Positions 46,736 through 58,190 of a DNA stretch of 64,000 bases are shown here, piece after piece. Position 1 is the stretch's first letter, and every line of letters begins with the position of its first letter. The notes under the pieces were generated by a model. That model saw only the letters and a program-made list of their open reading frames with translations, searched no databases and was not told the origin of the DNA. Made by a program: the position numbers and the translations under genes. The stretch comes from Saturnia japonica (Eukaryota > Arthropoda > Insecta > Lepidoptera > Saturniidae). The DNA lies in the NCBI GenBank assembly GCA_033032175.1, contig CM065322.1, positions 434,001-498,000 of the forward strand, given 5' to 3'.

Positions 46736-47827
46736 GTAGTGACTAAAAAATGGTCGAATAGTTTTCGAAGTGTCATCTACCTGCGCATGCTGCAACTCTA
46801 CTAAACAATAGGCTTGGAAATGTCGGAAGCGAGGAGGTACAGCACTTGTACCCAAATGGATTCTAACCACCATGTAAGTACATTAAAAAAACCCGACATA
46901 GTGTCTTGCCGGCGTGGGCGTCGTGTATCCACTGAAACGTGGAACGTGCATATGAGTATATGTTAGTTAGTTCGAATTCTCTTAGGATTAGGGAATTAGA
47001 TAGACCGCGACCTTTTCGCATTCGCGACGACCATATAATAACTGACATATCTTTATTCATCTACATTCGCTTTTGTTGATATATGTTAATTGATGTTTGG
47101 TCAGCTCGTCGCGTATATCTTGGAGTAAATGTGATCTTAAGCAGACAAGTTCACGTACAGCAATCTATTTTACAACTAAATATGTATAAACTATAATTCA
47201 TCGAGTTATGTAATTTTTTTATATACAGATAATCTTTTGCGCGAGTTGAACTCGTTATTTCTCGGATAAAACTATGCTGCGTAATAAATTTTTGAATTTT
47301 CCAGGAGACAAAAGGTTAATAATGCCAGATGATTGTGTTAAAAAGTGCCGACACAATAATTCTCCCTGGTTTAACTCACGACACGTGTCCGTTACGGGGA
47401 TAAGGGTTTTCATCCCTCAAAAATCCTATTCTATGGAATGGGTCATTTTTAAAATGCATATTATGTAATTTATTTATAATAAATTTGTAGAACATAAATT
47501 TTGTACATAGAATATGTAGATACCAACCTGGAATTTTATTTTCATCAAAAGAAGTAGTAAAATCATTAAAAACCGTGTAATATGCTTTAAAAGTGGAGTA
47601 AAAAACAAATTATACGTATTTTATTGTATTTTTTTACTATAAAAATATGCTCATATAAAGCTGAAGCCATTTGGATTTTTAAACCTGTGTCCAAAATAAG
47701 AATTCTTGTAAAATTCTGAAAGATTGATATAAACAATATTTGAATTTATAAAAAAAATAATTGTTGACAACTTAAAATATATGCCTTACTTTTTGACGAC
47801 GTGAAAATGCAATATTATTGCAAATCT
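46736..47827. other. Gene-free stretch
   Basis: AT-rich. Small open frames at 46679-47060 and 47274-47468 have no recognisable domain. Nothing else was seen. Confidence 0.45.
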
Positions 47828-47935
47828 AATAAATATTTTATTCAATTGAGGCCTCAAAGTTTCTTATGAACGTGAAAACACTATACTAACGGTTCGGAAG
47901 ATATCCCAATCATTGAGATAACCTAGGTTTGCTAA
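47828..47935 (-). mobile_element. LINE 3' UTR fragment
   Basis: It matches the 3' UTR of the LINE at 52195-52845: blocks TATTTTATTCAATT, a GAAAACACTA block and CGGTTCGGAAGATATCCCA correspond in order. Only the tail is present. Confidence 0.7.
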
Positions 47936-48892
47936 TAATGTATTTATAATATTTGACGACGTTATTAAATCTCGTTGAATATACCTTTGCACTTGTTTAA
48001 ACAAATAAAAATAAACTTAAATGATAAAGACGTTTAGTTTTGGGAATAAAACATTAAAACAAGCAGAAGCGCAAATCGTGCCTGAGAAAAAATACCAATC
48101 ACTGAAACAAATCCTTAGTCAATGCGATTATTAAGTTGTTGTCGATCATACAATATGTCCTACAACAAACTGTTCGTCGACGTTATTGTAGAACTATTGT
48201 TATGTTAATGTTGGGCGACAGTTGCGACGCGCGGCTGCTTGCCGGGACACGCGTCGCACCGTGTCGGCTACACTCCCACCCATCATTATAATGCAATTTG
48301 GAATTAACTCGATGGTGGCACCGTTATGGTCAGCGTGTTTATATTGTTGCAATGACTGCCTCAAGTTACATTACGTATAATTTATATCTACAAACAGTAT
48401 TTCAACCTAAAATTGCTTAATGTCGACAATTTACGAAGAGATGGTTCTTTTTTTTCACGAACTTAACGTTTATTGAGCTAATGCAAAGCATGCGAAGGCC
48501 ACTAATGCTGTTTTTCTAATCGGCTTATAAAGTTCATCGATTGTATGTTATTTCTCAAAGATTTTGTTTAGCAATGCAAGATCTCCCGTAGTTCTTATTT
48601 AAAATTAATGATTCGAATATCATTCTAAAGCGTACTATATTCACTGCTATTGACAAAACATAGACAATTATGTAAAAAATTATGTTTTCTTTAAAAAACA
48701 TATGAATAAAATATATTCAAGTACTATGTAGGAGACGCCATCTATTAGCAACATATTTAACTAACATGATAGTTGTTAGATTATTTACATTCTATAGTGT
48801 ATGAAATATTCGCACGGATCAACCTAGTCATCATTAATTCTACCTTGTAAGTGTTAAGCGTAACCCTAGTATATACAATGTTTCATCATATA
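47936..48892. other. Gene-free stretch with a GC-rich nested palindrome
   Basis: The patch 48190-48330 is GC-rich. GCGACGCG at 48224-48231 is mirrored by CGCGTCGC at 48250-48257, and CGGC/GCCG sit between them. The rest is AT-rich. Confidence 0.45.
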
Positions 48893-49010
48893 TATTATCC
48901 ATAATATAAAGTAAAGTCGCTTCCCGCCGTCTGTCCCTCTGTATACTTATATCTTTTAAACTACGCAACGGATTTTTAATGCGATTTCCTATATAATTTA
49001 GATTTTTTAC
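48893..49010 (+). repeat. Dispersed lepidopteran repeat D3
   Basis: Blocks GTCGCTTCCCGCCGTCTGTC and AAACTACGCAACGGATTTTT are typical of an abundant lepidopteran short repeat. Ends are not defined. Confidence 0.5.
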
Positions 49011-49310
49011 GGAAGATTTATATATCTGTGGCCATAGGTCAAAATATGATAAATGCAATTTCATTACTTTACAGGACAATCAATTAAATTATTAATGACC
49101 AAAACAAAAGTTGAAATATAAAAGTTATCATAATCTGATTAGTATTCAATACAACAGTAATATTTTGCTTGTAGTTATCCAGATATGACCAAATGAAAGA
49201 GCATTTTTTGGCGATTATACCTATATTAATAAGTCATACTGAGCAAAATTTACTTATCATTGTCTGATCTATGACCACAGATATAGAATACATTCCAATT
49301 AAATTTTAGT
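49011..49310. other. AT-rich spacer
   Basis: Nothing recognised beyond possible decayed continuation of repeat D3. Confidence 0.35.
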
Positions 49311-49430
49311 ATCATCATCATCATCATTTCAGCCGCAGGACGTCCACTGCTGAACATAGGCCTCCCCCATAGATCTCCAGAGCGACCGATCTTGTGCGGC
49401 CTGCAGCCAACGGCTCCCAGCGACCATAAT
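49311..49430 (-). mobile_element. RTE-type LINE 3' end, 5'-truncated
   Basis: The plus strand reads ATCATCATCATCATTTCAGC and continues with GGACGTCCACTGCTGAACAT and GGCCTCCCCC. On the - strand this is an ORF end followed by a TGA microsatellite tail, the hallmark of RTE elements. The text is very common in Lepidoptera. Confidence 0.8.
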
Positions 49431-49890
49431 TTTTGTATAGAAGAGAAAATTCAATTATTTGTAATCAAGTCGAAAAAAATGATTTTCGTGCGCTTACATG
49501 GCATACGCTGGCAAAACCTTATGAGACACATAAAAATAATGTTCCAAAGAAAGTACTTCTTAAAAGATCCTAGAGAAAAGTTCGGGATGGGGTATGTCTA
49601 TCTCCTAAGTATGACTCACTTTAACCATTTTTACCTACAACATAATAATTAAAAATGTTGCGTTATTTGCTAAGCTATTTTCTCCAATTCAGTATTAATC
49701 TATAACCGGATAAATTTGTTACATTTTTCCATTTAAACGATTACAGTAGAAGATATTACGAATACAAAATTAGGCGCAACCAAAGAAATCTCTCTCAGCA
49801 AAACGGTCGCGGTCGGTTGGCCGGCACTCACCTTTGATAAATTGCACACCACGAGCTAAGCGCACCAGTCGTAAATATAAAGTTACGTCA
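49431..49890. other. Gene-free spacer
   Basis: AT-rich. An 86-codon open frame here begins in the LINE tail and has no known domain, so I do not call it a gene. Confidence 0.45.
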
Positions 49891-50120
49891 CATACCATCA
49901 CACCTGTATCCCCGAAGTATTAGGCAGAGGTGTACGCCCACAGTTCACCGGTTATGTTTTAGGTCCTTTGTAATAGAGGGTGAGCCTATTTCCATTAATC
50001 GTGCACAAAGCCAAACGCCGAGCTGCTATTGAGAATTTCATAGAAAAATCCAATAACACTTTGCTCAACCTGGGACCTCGGGTATACCAGTCGCGTTTAG
50101 GATCAATAGGCTAATGAGGT
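49891..50120 (-). mobile_element. SINE family 1, near full length
   Basis: On the plus strand it starts CATACCATCACACCTGTATC and ends CCTAATGAGG-like (head). The B box is mutated. It sits 60 bp before a Helitron 3' end. Confidence 0.87.
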
Positions 50121-50179
50121 AGTTATGTAATTATGAACTATCCATATTAAAGCGATAAATTCTAAATCAGGCTTTTATA

Positions 50180-50235
50180 AACATAAAATACATCACTTTG
50201 TAAATTATCCATGCGAAGCTGGGGCTGGTCGCTAG
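50180..50235 (+). mobile_element. Helitron 3' end, family C
   Basis: The block CATGCGAAGCTGGGGCTGGT followed by CGCTAG|T resembles the GC-rich hairpin and CTAG end of lepidopteran Helitrons, and differs from families A and B. The 5' end was not found; the SINE-1 copy may have inserted into or next to it. Confidence 0.55.
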
Positions 50236-51150
50236 TTAAATAAATAAAAGAAACATATCACAACCTAAAAAAAAGTTTATTTAGATTTATATAAAACGCT
50301 CTTTAAAACTTTAGGAATGCACTAATATATAAATAAAAATTGGGATGTAAACAGTGTACGTATAGCAAATAATTTTTTACCTAATTTTTCTATACGCTAC
50401 GGAGTAGGTGCACGGGTGTTAGGCGGTGCGGGCGGGGCGGGGCGTCAGGGCGGGCGGCGCCCATAAAAATGCAAATGGCGATGTCGACAGGGGATTTCAT
50501 TGTTGGATCAATCACACAATCCTTATTATTGCGGGATTTCAGATAGAATCCGGCACGTTTATTGTTTTCGTCCGGGAGACGTGTCGATGTATGTTACGTT
50601 ATTGTATTATATAGGGTTGGAATTGAAGTTTTTCAATGTACATGTGTTTGTTGTTGTGAAACGTACAAACAAAGAATAACATTGATTTGTCAAAAGTCGT
50701 GGCGCTCGATTGGTTATTACCAAGGAATTTTCTGGAATTGGCTAATTAATTTTATTAATATTATTGAAATTGATAACATTTGAAATAAGCATCAATTCGG
50801 CAAGACTCATACTTGTAGGCGATTCAGAACAATGGTTATTATACCAAACTCTATACAAAATGTAATTCCATCTGCACGTTACACTCTCTTCTTTACAATT
50901 ATCAGTGGTGCCAACATGATTAAATAACAACTTAAAACAAAACTAATCCTAATTTTATAAAATATCAAATAGCAATGAAATATTATTTATATATGAATTT
51001 ATAAGTTATAATTATTATTTTCAATAAACTACAACAACAACAACTTGATGTAATCATAAAAACATATCTTAATATTATCAAATATCAATTATCAATTAAA
51101 TATTATTCAAGCATGTTTTTATAAATAGTTAATCTTCAGTAAATAAATAT
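50236..51150. other. Gene-free stretch with a GC-rich block and AT-rich dispersed repeat pieces
   Basis: The block 50400-50540 is GC-rich, then contains ATGCAAAT (octamer/POU-type word at about 50468) and CCATAAA. The interval 50900-51100 shares words with 51540-51660 (GTGCCAAC, AATATTATAAAA, ATGAAATAT), so a decayed duplicated repeat is likely. Confidence 0.45.
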
Positions 51151-51295
51151 TAGGTCCTTACATATTATGTAATTGGCGTTTTGTTAAACTGGTCAATTTG
51201 ATCTCAAATATCTGGTGTTTGGTTAGGAATTCTAAATTCAAATTTATTTCAAATTTTGGCTTGTATATTGTGTTTCGAATTTAGTGATTCATTTG
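51151..51295 (+). repeat. Dispersed repeat D4, copy 1
   Basis: It matches 56100-56240 in the same orientation. Shared blocks: GCGTTTTGTT, TTTGATCTCAAATATCT, GTTTGGTTA, CAAATTCAAATTTATTTCA (with small changes). No known class. Confidence 0.7.
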
Positions 51296-52194
51296 TTTTC
51301 GCACCGTTTGATTTTTCTTTGACATCGTTCTTTTCACATAAAGGAAAACTTAAAATATCGTGTTATTTACGAATATGAGTTCCATCGTTGCATCACCGCC
51401 GCAAAAACAGCTCGAAGGATTTATGATATGTATTGGAAGCTACTGTAAAAGTAAATCACGGTACATTTTTGTTTCCAACGTTTTCAATATATACATTGAC
51501 GATATACATCTTATTTAAATAAAGTTTGTGTAGAGAAAGTTACCCATAGTGCCAACGTATTCAAATAATAACTTATTAGAAAAAAATCATACACTAATAT
51601 TATAAAAAATCAATTAATAATGAAATATGACATTCAATCAATAATGAATGTCAATAATGTATATCTTTATCGAACAATTAAATCATTAATTATACATTAC
51701 ATATGTCTTGGCGCTGGCAAAGGAAGTTGGCCTTTCTATGTTATTTTTAATATGACGTGTTGGTTAGTCAGATCGCGACTTAATTCCAATCGCGGCAACG
51801 GCCTAAACCGAGGTCCGGCCACTTTGGCACCCTTGCGCGCATAATGCCCACGCTTTCGCCACTGAGTGCCTTAAGCACTCGCTCCCAAGCCTGGTAAAGC
51901 TGTAAAAGCCATCAGCGGCTTTGTTTTTGAATAGGATCCCTCAGGAAAACAGTGTAGTCATTAAAAAAAAAATTGGTACAAAAAGCCGGCTCTTGTTACA
52001 TACCATCAGCTGATGATGAAGCATTTTGACGCTGGAGAAGAGGTCTAGTAATATCATTATCACAAGGGAAAATACAGAGATAAACCCTTCTCTAGTTTGT
52101 AAATAGTAGGTATAAGGTTGAAGTGGTGCATTTCCTTGAGAAGATTCTATTACTCAACGCTGTTTTTATAGCAGTATGGTAAAGTGATGGCCCT
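51296..52194. other. Gene-free stretch
   Basis: The segment 51700-51960 has a repeat-like look (GTCCGGCCACTTTGGCACCC, GTGCCTTAAGCACTC) and may be an old LINE piece. TGCCTTAAGCA near 51869 is a perfect short palindrome. No gene. Confidence 0.4.
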
Positions 52195-52845
52195 GTATGA
52201 AAATCAAAAATCAAAATATCTTTTATTCAATTTATGCCCTAAGAAGGCACTTATGAATGTCAAAACACTACCACCGGTTCGGAAAACATCCCAGACATCG
52301 AGAAGAATCGACAAGAAACTCGATCGGGTTTATCTTATTATCTTTTTTTTTTAAACTGGTTATACATTTTTTAATTATATACAGTTATTATCATTTTCAG
52401 TAAATGTACAGGGAAGGAATCACATCCAGACATCACCATCATTCACGTAATCAGCCACCCTATAATATACCCCTTTGACAATAAAACCTTCTTAACATGA
52501 TTCTTGAACTTATTATCCGGCAAATAGCTAATGTGCTTAGGAAGTTTATTATAAAACCTAACACAATTACCTAAAAAACTTTTATTTGTTTTACTAAGTC
52601 TAAAAGACGGAATGACTATTTTATATTTATTTCTAGTATTGAAATTGTGTGTGTTAGTAACAAGTTCAAAATTGCCTTCATTTTTCCGAATATACATTAT
52701 ATTTTCCAAGATGTATTGGGAAGGCAAAGTTAAGATACCAAATTCTTGAAATTTATTCCTCAATGATTCGCGTGGTCCCGTATCATAAATTGCCCGAACT
52801 GCCCGTTTTTGTAAACACTGTTGTGTTCTGATGGTAAACACATTA
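52195..52845 (-). pseudogene. 5'-truncated LINE: reverse transcriptase C-terminus, 3' UTR and tail
   Basis: The open frame at 52841-52443 gives 132 residues of a LINE C-terminus: LQKRAVRAIYD, then NIMYIRKN, HNFNTRNK, VRFYNKLP and the FKNHVKK block. The 3' UTR runs to a TTTTTGATTTTGAT-type tail (plus-strand AAAATCAAAAATC at 52199). The frame is intact to its stop, so the insertion is younger than the relic at 2030-3620. It is of the Jockey/CR1 kind by motif style. The reverse-transcriptase core is absent. Confidence 0.88.
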
Positions 52846-53514
52846 ATATTTAAAAAGAACGGTGACCACCGTTAGATTTACTACTTAGCGGCGATCAGTA
52901 CTGTCATGCCAGTCTACTGAAACTGCAAAATTATTTTGATTTTAATTCTACAAGCCTCTCGGTAACTGGATTCACATGAACTGCTCCTGAAACGCGACAT
53001 GCCTAAGTGCGTCACGATTCTCGTAGTCTTTTATTGTTTACAAGCTGTACCCCATGGTACTACCCGTGTTAAATTACTACTTCCGGATTGTTTGAGGTTA
53101 CTGTTCTCCTCTTTAGAATCGCGAGTGAAGTTATATAGCCTTTAGTGTATAACCTCTCTTAGAGTTGTTGACGGAATCTTAGATTGTCATGTAGTGGTTT
53201 TTGTGTTTTATTCATTTTGTATAAGACAGGTGGCATTTTGCATAACACCGTTTGGTTACCGTATATAAGTGAAGTGGACTGGAAATAATAACATGTATCA
53301 TGAATCATGAGATGTCATGAAAACTCCCTAGAAAGTTTCTAAACAAGGGAGCCACCATCTTGTTAGAATACTGAAATCATAGTATTGAATACTCTATATA
53401 AAATTGATAGTAGCAGTAATGGTCTTCAATAAACCGGACTAGTTGCCAAGTTAGAAAAAAGAAAAAGAAGAACCATCCTCAATAGATTTAAAAAAATGCA
53501 AAAATACTTTTTTC
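52846..53514. other. Gene-free stretch
   Basis: No gene. CTGCTCCTGAAACG near 52982 recurs near 3928, which may mean a shared old repeat. Confidence 0.4.
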
Positions 53515-53780
53515 TAATGTAACTGGTAGTAAGTGACGATGTAGCCGAAGATTATAATATGCTAAACATTTGGGGGGAGATTGGTTTGGCAAAATATTTG
53601 GCGACAGATTTTAAACTTGAGAGTGGTAGTTAGTCAGGTAGTCATTAGAAAATGCACTGCCACCATCATATGGTTTCATTACGATATTTTCCTTCACTGA
53701 AAGCTCGGGCTCATTGCAGGGATTCGAACTCGCGTCGATCGAGACTGTGTCCGTACACGCTACCACTAAGCCACAATTTC
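53515..53780 (-). mobile_element. SINE family 2
   Basis: On the plus strand it contains AGTAAGTGACGATGTAGCC, TTCATTACGATATTTTCCTT, GCAGGGATTCGAACTCGCG (B box complement) and TACCACTAAGCCAC (head). Confidence 0.87.
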
Positions 53781-56099
53781 TTTGAAATTCTCATTTTCAT
53801 TAAGTTTAGTATTTTTTAGAGTAATCCATATCTTAACTTCTGCGAGTTAATTTTGTTTTCCCTTCATACCACTATCATTAATCGCGTTTAGTTCCTCCGT
53901 ACGATTTAAAAAGTCATTAGCGTATCTAATGACATTAATGTAATCATCGACCGCTACCGAACACCATTCCTGCACGATTTCATCATAACCGATTCACAAA
54001 ATTATCCCTAACGTAATCAACACCGCAAACAACATTCAATCTTAACTGCCAGAGTTAACGTTTCAATTTCGTTTGTCGGTAAAATCGTTTTAAAATTCAT
54101 ATTGTGTTATAAAAGTGTGTAATAGAAAAATTTAAGTTAATTGGGCGACGTTTAAGCTGTAATCCTTTTAAAGGAGATGGTATCGAGAGGTGTACGATGT
54201 TCGATGGTTATCGACGATTGACGGTTTCATTTGTGGTAGGGTCCGCCGCCTGACGCGCGACGCCAAGCGACGCGACGTGCGGGACATATTAGCCACGACA
54301 CCGACACATTGATTTATTAATTCCAGATGGTATTAAGATATACGCTTGTTATTAGCAAGTTCATTTTCTTCGTGGGTTTATTGTATGATCACGCTATATA
54401 CTGCCCTCGATGTGGGCAGAGTACAATCAGTAACGTGCTCGGAAATAGATTTTAAGTGAACGATGAACAAATCAGAGATAGAAAGTGTTTTAGACCAGAA
54501 TGCTTTCTATGCCAGAAATCCTCGCAATATTATTCCTTTCGGTATACAACTTGGTTGCTAGCTGTATAAAATCTCTTTAAGCAACTAAGCAGATGTAAAT
54601 CCTTAAATGTAAAGGATTATGATGATGGTGGCTGACATAAAAAAATATATTGAGATACGACACGATACTTGATATGGCATGATAAGTTCTTTAAAACAAT
54701 TTTAGAAGAAGCAATTGAAGAAAAATGATGAGGAATGAGAAGACCAAAAAGTGAAGGACAAAGTGGGAGTCGTGTGATATCAAGAGTTTAAAAGGAAAGC
54801 AGAGGATAGAGAACAGTGGCAACTACTCCACCGATAAGAGTTGACCTCTTAAATTGAGATTAAAAAGAATTTGAAACAAAGAGAAAAGTATTTGACATGA
54901 TTAATTATAATATTCATTGAATATTTTAATTAGAACCATACTATTATTGTTGTGGATGGATGTTGTGATTATTAAAACCTAATTAAAGAATTAAACATCT
55001 CGTTTATGACGCTAACTCCAATTGCTAACTCTAACGCTAATCATGAATATTTTGACACTGAAAAATGTTTCCGTGACGAAAATTGATGAATAAATATACA
55101 AGTTTAAGTGTTTGATAATGTTCTTTAAAATGGTCTACAATGATAAAACTCCACTAACATCGTCATTTGGTATTATGTATTTTTGTGAGAGAATTATTTG
55201 TAACATGTGTTAAATTATAAGTTAAATTATAGTGTGGAAATATAAATGTACGGAATTTACAGTATCAAAAAGATCTGTTGTTAGAATGAGATAATGAAGC
55301 TAGTTGTCACAGAGAGTATTAATATGTTTGTGAGGCACTGAGGAGGCGTCGGAACCGATCAAGCGTCTGATATTTAGATCATTCGATATCAAGGCTATGG
55401 GAACGGAATTAATCATTGGTCAGGCGTCAGTGACATCCAACAGGGACCGAAGTACTCGAAATATATATTGGAAAAAAATAACTTTATATAATATAGTTGT
55501 CATAAAGGCTGACTTCAAAAATAAGAATATATTTTAACCTATAGGCATAAAGTCAAAACCAATGAGTTTTGATTTACGCCGTCACGCTTCTAAGGTAAAC
55601 ATATAATAACTCTTCCATCTATTTCATAGGTTAGACAAAAGCGAATTATTTTCAGTGGAACGATGGATATCTGAGTTGAATATGTGGAAGGGAGGGGAGG
55701 GGGGGGGGCAATTTTGCCATTTTGCAACATTAATTATTAACTAACTTGTGTTCCAAGCTCGCGGGATTTCCGCGTCAGTTACAATGTACAAACGGAGAAA
55801 TGGCTAAAAATGAATCTTTTCAGTTTATTTATAATTATCACTCATCTTTTATTAGTGAAAGAGTAGTGGTGGCGTTTAACAAGATGTTGGCTTCCTTGTT
55901 AGAACGATCTAGGGAGTTTTTGTGATATTTCAAAATGCATACTTTCAGTTTATATTTACAATCCACTTAAGCACAATAGCCAAACTACATCACGCAAAAC
56001 ACCACCAATATTACATAGTATAGGGTCAAAAACCTAAATAAAAAATTATAAATAAAAAACACAGCATGTCAATTCAAGATACCGCCAAAAAAACAATTT
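53781..56099. other. Gene-free stretch; LINE scrap, CpG patch, G-run
   Basis: A possible LINE C-terminal scrap at 54690-54850 reads WES..., KRKAEDREQW and similar across frames. The patch 54180-54330 is CpG-rich (GCGCGACGCCAAGCGACGCG). A G-rich run at 55689-55709 could form a G-quadruplex. Otherwise AT-rich. Confidence 0.45.
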
Positions 56100-56240
56100 T
56101 AGGTTATTACATATGAAATTAGCGTTTTGTTGAACTGGCCACTTTGATCTCAAATATCTAGCGTTTGGTTAAGAATTCCAAATTCAAATTTATTTCATAT
56201 TTAGGATTGTGTACCTATTTGTGTTTGAAATTTAGTGATT
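56100..56240 (+). repeat. Dispersed repeat D4, copy 2
   Basis: Second copy of the repeat at 51151-51295, same orientation, roughly 85 percent alike by eye. Confidence 0.7.
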
Positions 56241-56581
56241 TATTATTATTTATATTACAATACAGGTGATAAATGAATATTAAGAATATGAAGAATAGAA
56301 GAATATGAAGATAAGTATTTTGGGTTAACAGTTGGTTGTAGCAGCATGAACTGGAAGAAAAACACTGTACATATTGTATCATGCTCTGGTCGAGGCTACA
56401 CTAAGCTATGGTTAAGTACATATGGCCGTACATTTCAGACATACCTAGACAAAAGTTTATCGATACAGACGCGGTTTTTACTCTTTTTGGTTGACAAACA
56501 GACAGGATTCTTGTAACAGTAATAATAATACTTTATATATAGAAAGTGTATAATATCTTACTGTTATGTGATAATTATTAG
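56241..56581. other. AT-rich spacer
   Basis: A short GAATAT/GAAGAAT run at 56274-56315; nothing else. Confidence 0.4.
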
Positions 56582-56795
56582 ACAGGCCTCGTGGCGCAGT
56601 ATTAGTAAACGCTACTATTGAGCCGAGAGGTCGCGGGTTCGATCCCCACCCATGCCTGACTTTGTGTGATGAGCATGAATGTCAGTTGTCTGTGTCTGGG
56701 TGTTAATATCTATATATTTATGTATAATCAGCTGTTTAGTTACCATATTACAAGCTTTGCTTAGTTTGGAATTAAATGGCGGCGTGTGAAATTGT
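56582..56795 (+). mobile_element. tRNA-derived SINE, family 3
   Basis: The head GGCCTCGTGGCGCAG resembles the 5' end of insect tRNA-Trp; the B box is GGTTCGATCC at 56636-56645. The body GATGAGCATGAATGTCAGTT with TGTGTCTGGGTGTTAATATC is typical of a widespread lepidopteran SINE. It cannot fold as a complete tRNA, so it is not called a tRNA gene. Confidence 0.85.
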
Positions 56796-57279
56796 GTCCT
56801 CATATATAAAAATAAAAAAAATTATCATTATTATGTATATAACATGTATAAAAAACCCCGTCGAATCCGAAAAGGGTATGGGTACCCAATGATATTACCA
56901 ATTTTTTTTTATTTATTATGGAAATAAAAATATTATTGTGATTTAAAATTAACATACATATTTAGTTTTAGTTTCCCTAAAATTTAGTAAATTTTAGCCG
57001 CGCCTTCTGTATTGTCATGTAAGTTTCCTAATTTAACAACTTTTTTTTACATTTTTTTAGGGGTTTTTTTTTTTTTACTTATAATCTGAGATAGATAACA
57101 TACACAGCATATTATCTCGATACCTAATAACACTTTAACAGATCCGACGAAGTTTTTAATACACATTGTATAAATATTATGATAATTATTTGCAATTATT
57201 TCTTCTTTGTCTAGATATGCTATTCCAAGGGTATATTATCAAAACCTTAACTTAAGACCAAACACTTTAATTAAAAGAA
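56796..57279. other. AT-rich stretch
   Basis: Poly-A and poly-T runs, no gene. Confidence 0.4.
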
Positions 57280-58190
57280 AGCGCGGTACGTTTTTGGTTC
57301 GAACGGTTGCGTTCTGGAAATTTTGTCCTACGAAACAAATCGCGTGGACGTTGATAATGAAGAATTAAAGGTGATCGTGGAAGCGAATCCATCACAAACC
57401 ACGTCAGAGTTAACGGGAGGTTTCAGTGTGAATGATAAAAAAAAATTAATTCACTTGAAACAAATTGGAAAAGTGTTAAACTCGAGAAATGGGTACCGCA
57501 TGAATTGACATGAGGCACACCAACAAACACGCATTGAGTGCTGCGTTACATTACTCAAACGTCACAACAACAAGAGAATTTTGAATAGTATCGTTACTTG
57601 TGATGAAAAATTGATCCTTTACGATAATCGGAAATGCTCATCACAGTGGTTGAACCCAGGAGAACCGGCCAAATCCTGTCCCAAGCGAAACTTTACTCAG
57701 AAATAGGTGAGTGTTTAGTAAATCAGTGCTGGTGTCATACACTACAGCTTCCTAAGATCTAGACAAACGATAACGGCAGACCTATATTGTCAACAATTGC
57801 AATACTTGACGGAAAAGCTGGCCGTTAAATAACCGAGACCAATCAATCTCTCTAGCCCATTGCTGCTTCAGGACAATGCTAGACTCCATACTTCACGACA
57901 GACGGTCGCTAAATAAGAGGAACCGCGTTTGGAATATACTCCTCGGACTTCGCTCCAACAAATTACCACTTTTTTTGAAAAATTTGACAATTTCTATTAA
58001 GGAAAAAAATTCAATTCCGAAAAGGCTGTTGTTCAAACCGCCTTCAAAGATTTTATTGATTCTCGCACTCACTAATTTTTCAGCAATGGAAGTAATGAAC
58101 TACCTATGAAATGGCGAAAGTGCATAGATAATACTGGTACAAAATTCAATTGATTAAATGTATAATTTCATAATATTTTTGGTGACCTAA
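57280..58190 (+). pseudogene. Decayed mariner transposon (D,D34D transposase)
   Basis: This is a dead Tc1/mariner element. In order, over several frames: the end of the helix-turn-helix part (VRFWFERLRSGNF at about 57283), WVPHEL near 57490, first catalytic block VTCDEK at about 57592-57609, LYDNRKCSSQWL near 57620, second block LLQDNARLHTSRQTVAK near 57868-57918, third block YSSDFAPTNYHFF near 57939, and a C-terminus with MKWRKCIDN near 58110. Stops and indels break it. The 3' inverted terminus GGTGACCTAA ends at 58190 next to TA. The 5' terminus is missing. It belongs near the Hsmar1/cecropia-type mariners by motif similarity. Confidence 0.92.

Noticed and set aside
49392..49652. 86-codon open frame
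   Set aside because: It begins in the RTE-type LINE tail and runs into AT-rich DNA with no known domain.
56582..56660. A functional tRNA gene
   Set aside because: A and B boxes are present, but the cloverleaf is disrupted and a SINE body follows.
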